64,000 nucleotides of DNA from Alloprevotella rava (GTDB lineage Bacteria; Bacteroidota; Bacteroidia; Bacteroidales; Bacteroidaceae), in the NCBI RefSeq assembly GCF_014195585.1, contig NZ_JACICA010000009.1:30933-94932 (forward strand). Direction: 5' to 3'. The position numbers and the translations under genes are program-made. Under the pieces are notes generated by a model. It made no database searches. It was given only the letters and a program-made list of their open reading frames with translations, and had not been told where the DNA came from. Shown here in pieces: positions 62,005 to 64,000 of the stretch (its first letter is position 1; each line of letters opens with the position of its first letter).

Positions 62005-63024
62005 TTACTTTTTGTTGAGAGCAAGATCAACATTTACTGCACAAGCAACAGTACAACCTACCATTGGGTTATTACCAATGCCAAGGAAACCCATCATTTC
62101 AACGTGAGCAGGTACAGATGATGAACCTGCAAACTGGGCATCACTGTGCATACGGCCCATAGTATCAGTCATACCATAAGAGGCAGGACCTGCCGCCATA
62201 TTATCGGGGTGCAATGTGCGGCCCGTACCACCACCTGAAGCCACAGAGAAATAGGGCTTATCAGCAAGGATGCGTTCCTTCTTATAAGTACCTGCTACTG
62301 GGTGTTGGAAACGAGTAGGATTAGTAGAGTTACCCGTAATAGATACGTCAACTCCTTCTTTCCACATGATAGCTACGCCTTCACGAACATCGTCTGCACC
62401 ATAGCAGTTTACAGCCGCACGAGGACCGTCGCTATAAGCGATACGGCGAACTTCTTTCAATTCACCTGTGTAATAGTCGAACTGTGTCTGCACATAAGTG
62501 AAGCCATTGATACGACTGATAATTTGTGCTGCATCTTTGCCTAGACCATTAAGAATACAACGAAGAGGCTTGTCTGCAGGTCTAGATTTATTTGCCATTT
62601 GGGCAATTTTTATAGCACCTTCAGCTGCTGCAAAACTTTCGTGTCCAGCCAAGAAAGCAAAGCACTGTGTTTCAGAACTCAAAAGACGTGCACCCAATTT
62701 TCCATGGCCTATTCCAACCTTACGATCATCAGCAACAGAACCTGGAATACAGAATGCTTGCAGACCTTCTCCAATATATTCAGCAGCTTCAACAGCATCT
62801 TTTGCCTTTTCTTTCAAAGCGATAGCAGTACCTACAACGTATGCCCATTTAGCATTTTCAAAGCAAATCATCTGCGTTTCTTCGCACGTTTTGTAAGGAT
62901 CTAAGCCTGCTGCGTCACAAATCTGGTTAGCTTCTTCAATATCTTTAATGCCGTGTTTGTTGAGTGCAGCGATAATCTGCTTGATACGGCGGTCCTGACT
63001 TTCAAATTTTACTTCTCTAATCAT
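62005..63024 (-). CDS. GGGtGRT protein
   Basis: The 339-residue protein is recognised by its name-giving motif, FSVASGGGTGRTLHPDNMA (about 270-288). Other marks are CAGLDPYKTCEETQMICFEN-type residues early on, GHESFAAAEGAIKIAQMANK, RCILNGLGKDAAQIIS, and VDVSITGNSTNPTRFQHPVA. The family is conserved in anaerobes and always seems to sit beside a NifU-like protein, as here (17 bp downstream of it). Function is unknown; a role with an iron-sulphur cluster is inferred from the pairing. Confidence 0.88.
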   Translation of the reverse strand: MIREVKFESQDRRIKQIIAALNKHGIKDIEEANQICDAAGLDPYKTCEETQMICFENAKWAYVVGTAIALKEKAKDAVEAAEYIGEGLQAFCIPGSVADDRKVGIGHGKLGARLLSSETQCFAFLAGHESFAAAEGAIKIAQMANKSRPADKPLRCILNGLGKDAAQIISRINGFTYVQTQFDYYTGELKEVRRIAYSDGPRAAVNCYGADDVREGVAIMWKEGVDVSITGNSTNPTRFQHPVAGTYKKERILADKPYFSVASGGGTGRTLHPDNMAAGPASYGMTDTMGRMHSDAQFAGSSSVPAHVEMMGFLGIGNNPMVGCTVACAVNVDLALNKK

Positions 63025-63041
63025 TTGTCTGGTCCTCCTAA

Positions 63042-63743
63042 TTAGTCTTTACGTGGATCAATGGATTTAACTGCGCCCTGCTCTTCTGTAGTGCGGCCAT
63101 AACATCCTGTTACACTCTTGAGAGCTTCGTTGGCATCAACGCCCTTTTTGATTGCGTCCATAAATTTACCCATATGAACAAATTCATAACCACAAACTTG
63201 GTCGTCTTTATCAAGGAACATCTTAGTGATGTAACCTTCTGTGAGTTGAAGGTAACGAGTACCTTTCATCTTAGTACCATAGAGAGTACCTGTCTGACTG
63301 ATGAGCCCTTTGCCAAGATCTTCTAGACCTGCACCAATTACAAGACCTCCTTCGGAGAATGCACTTTGAGTACGACCATATACAATTTGCAAGAAGAGTT
63401 CGCGCATAGCAGTATTAATTGCATCACAAACAAGGTCCGTATTAAGAGCCTCAAGAACAGTCTTACCTGGCAGAATTTCACTTGCCATTGCTGCAGAGTG
63501 AGTCATACCAGAGCAGCCTATTGTTTCAATCAAGCACTCTTCAATTACGCCATCTTTTACGTTGAGAGACAATTTGCAAGCACCTTGTTGAGGAGCACAC
63601 CATCCCACACCGTGGGTCATACCACTGATGTCCTTAATCTCTTTGGCTTGCACCCACTTTCCTTCTTCAGGAATGGGCGCAGGACCATGGTTCGGGCCTT
63701 TAGCCACGATACACATGTTTTTTACTTCTGATGAGTATTCCAT
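63042..63743 (-). CDS. NifU-like iron-sulphur scaffold protein
   Basis: From ATG 63743 the protein has 233 residues and is related to the IscU/NifU N-domain. Cysteines lie at HGVGWCAPQQGACKLSLNVK, ECLIETIGCSGMTHSAAM, and VKSVTGCYGRTTEEQG. It probably holds or passes an Fe-S cluster to its neighbour, the GGGtGRT protein, with which it forms a two-gene operon. A longer frame from 63776 adds 11 residues that fall in the promoter leader. A good promoter is seen at 63790-63821. Confidence 0.85.
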   Translation of the reverse strand: MEYSSEVKNMCIVAKGPNHGPAPIPEEGKWVQAKEIKDISGMTHGVGWCAPQQGACKLSLNVKDGVIEECLIETIGCSGMTHSAAMASEILPGKTVLEALNTDLVCDAINTAMRELFLQIVYGRTQSAFSEGGLVIGAGLEDLGKGLISQTGTLYGTKMKGTRYLQLTEGYITKMFLDKDDQVCGYEFVHMGKFMDAIKKGVDANEALKSVTGCYGRTTEEQGAVKSIDPRKD

Positions 63744-63789
63744 TAAATAGTAAATATAAAAAGTGTTACTTTCCAAAAATGTTATGGTA

Positions 63790-63821
63790 CAAAATTAAGT
63801 CTTGCTTTCGGAAAAGACAAG
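63790..63821 (-). promoter_or_regulatory. Bacteroidota-type promoter of the NifU-like/GGGtGRT operon
   Basis: On the minus strand CTTG (63821-63818, one base off TTTG), a 20-bp spacer, and TAATTTTG (63797-63790) match the -33/-7 consensus. The start codon is about 47 bp downstream. Confidence 0.55.
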
Positions 63822-63860
63822 TTTATTTTATTTTTTATTATACCCCCCTTAATTTTTATG

Positions 63861-63904
63861 TTATAACCTCAATTCGGTTTAAGGAAGTCTTTCTATTTTG
63901 GTAT
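63861..63904. repeat. 44-bp boundary repeat, copy 2
   Basis: Inverse copy of 20405-20448 with one mismatch. It contains CAATTCGGTTTAAG, like the IS982 right end, and ends two bases before the IS982 left end at 63907. Confidence 0.7.
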
Positions 63905-63906
63905 AA

Positions 63907-64000
63907 ACCCCAATTCGGGATAAGCAGTACTTCTTTTTCCTCAAAAAAAGTTTTAATAAAAACCTAAAAAGAGGATTGTTTTTTGTATATTTACTATTGA
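63907..64000 (+). mobile_element. IS982-family element, left end (copy C, cut by window edge)
   Basis: The terminal repeat ACCCCAATTCGGGATAAG and 76 further leader bases match copies A and B; shared variants (AGTACTTC, AAAACC) make it closer to copy B. The transposase start would lie about 30 bp beyond the window. Orientation is opposite to copy B. Confidence 0.88.

Overview
The window looks like a chromosomal segment of a Bacteroidales bacterium, probably Prevotellaceae or a close relative. Pointers are DUF3078, DUF4494, PCMD, OprO/P-porin and GGGtGRT families, a Rho with a long disordered insert, carboxynorspermidine decarboxylase, promoters of the TTTG-N19-TAnnTTTG type, and IS982, IS256 and IS3 family insertion sequences. 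The species cannot be fixed from sequence alone.

Accessory half (1 to about 20,450). Positions 1-7,258 hold the integration and mobilisation module of an integrative mobilisable element. It contains a truncated excisionase-like HTH gene, a tyrosine recombinase, a membrane protein, a second HTH protein, a DUF3987 ATPase, a Toprim/zinc-finger primase-like protein, a MobC-like protein, a relaxase split by a frameshift, and a coiled-coil membrane protein. A 19-bp inverted repeat just before mobC is a candidate oriT. A complete IS982-family element with a 5-bp target duplication follows (7,313-8,482). Next come eight genes on the minus strand (17,322 down to 8,466) that look like a defence island: a PD-(D/E)xK nuclease-like protein, a three-gene HipBST-type toxin-antitoxin set, and a tight four-gene operon. 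That operon encodes a DNA methyltransferase, a phosphoribosyltransferase-like protein, an Orc1/Cdc6-like AAA+ ATPase and an unrecognised protein, and it is the best candidate for an undescribed system. From 18,030 to 20,400 lies an IS graveyard: IS256, IS3 and IS982 fragments nested and joined into chimeric reading frames.

Core half (about 20,450 to 63,860). This is dense housekeeping sequence: a DUF3078 protein, dnaG, a porin and a PCMD protein; a minus-strand run of tsaC/sua5, maf, kdsC-like, a DUF2520 protein and a phosphate transporter; then galE, nspC, an OPT transporter, a C69 dipeptidase, rfbC and lepA. A galactose operon (galM, sugar symporter, galK) follows, then two tandem tRNA-Arg(ACG) genes, a lipoprotein, an HD phosphohydrolase, serS-ruvX-def, a TPR protein, a GH25 lysozyme, DUF4494, a YggS-type protein, ispE, an EFR1 ferredoxin, rarA, an ABC-F ATPase, rho, and a GGGtGRT/NifU-like pair.

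This core block is bounded on both sides by inverted copies of a 44-bp sequence (20,405-20,448 and 63,861-63,904; one mismatch). Each copy abuts the left end of an IS982 element: the broken one at 20,400 and a new one that runs off the window at 64,000. Recombination between these boundaries could invert the 43-kb block.
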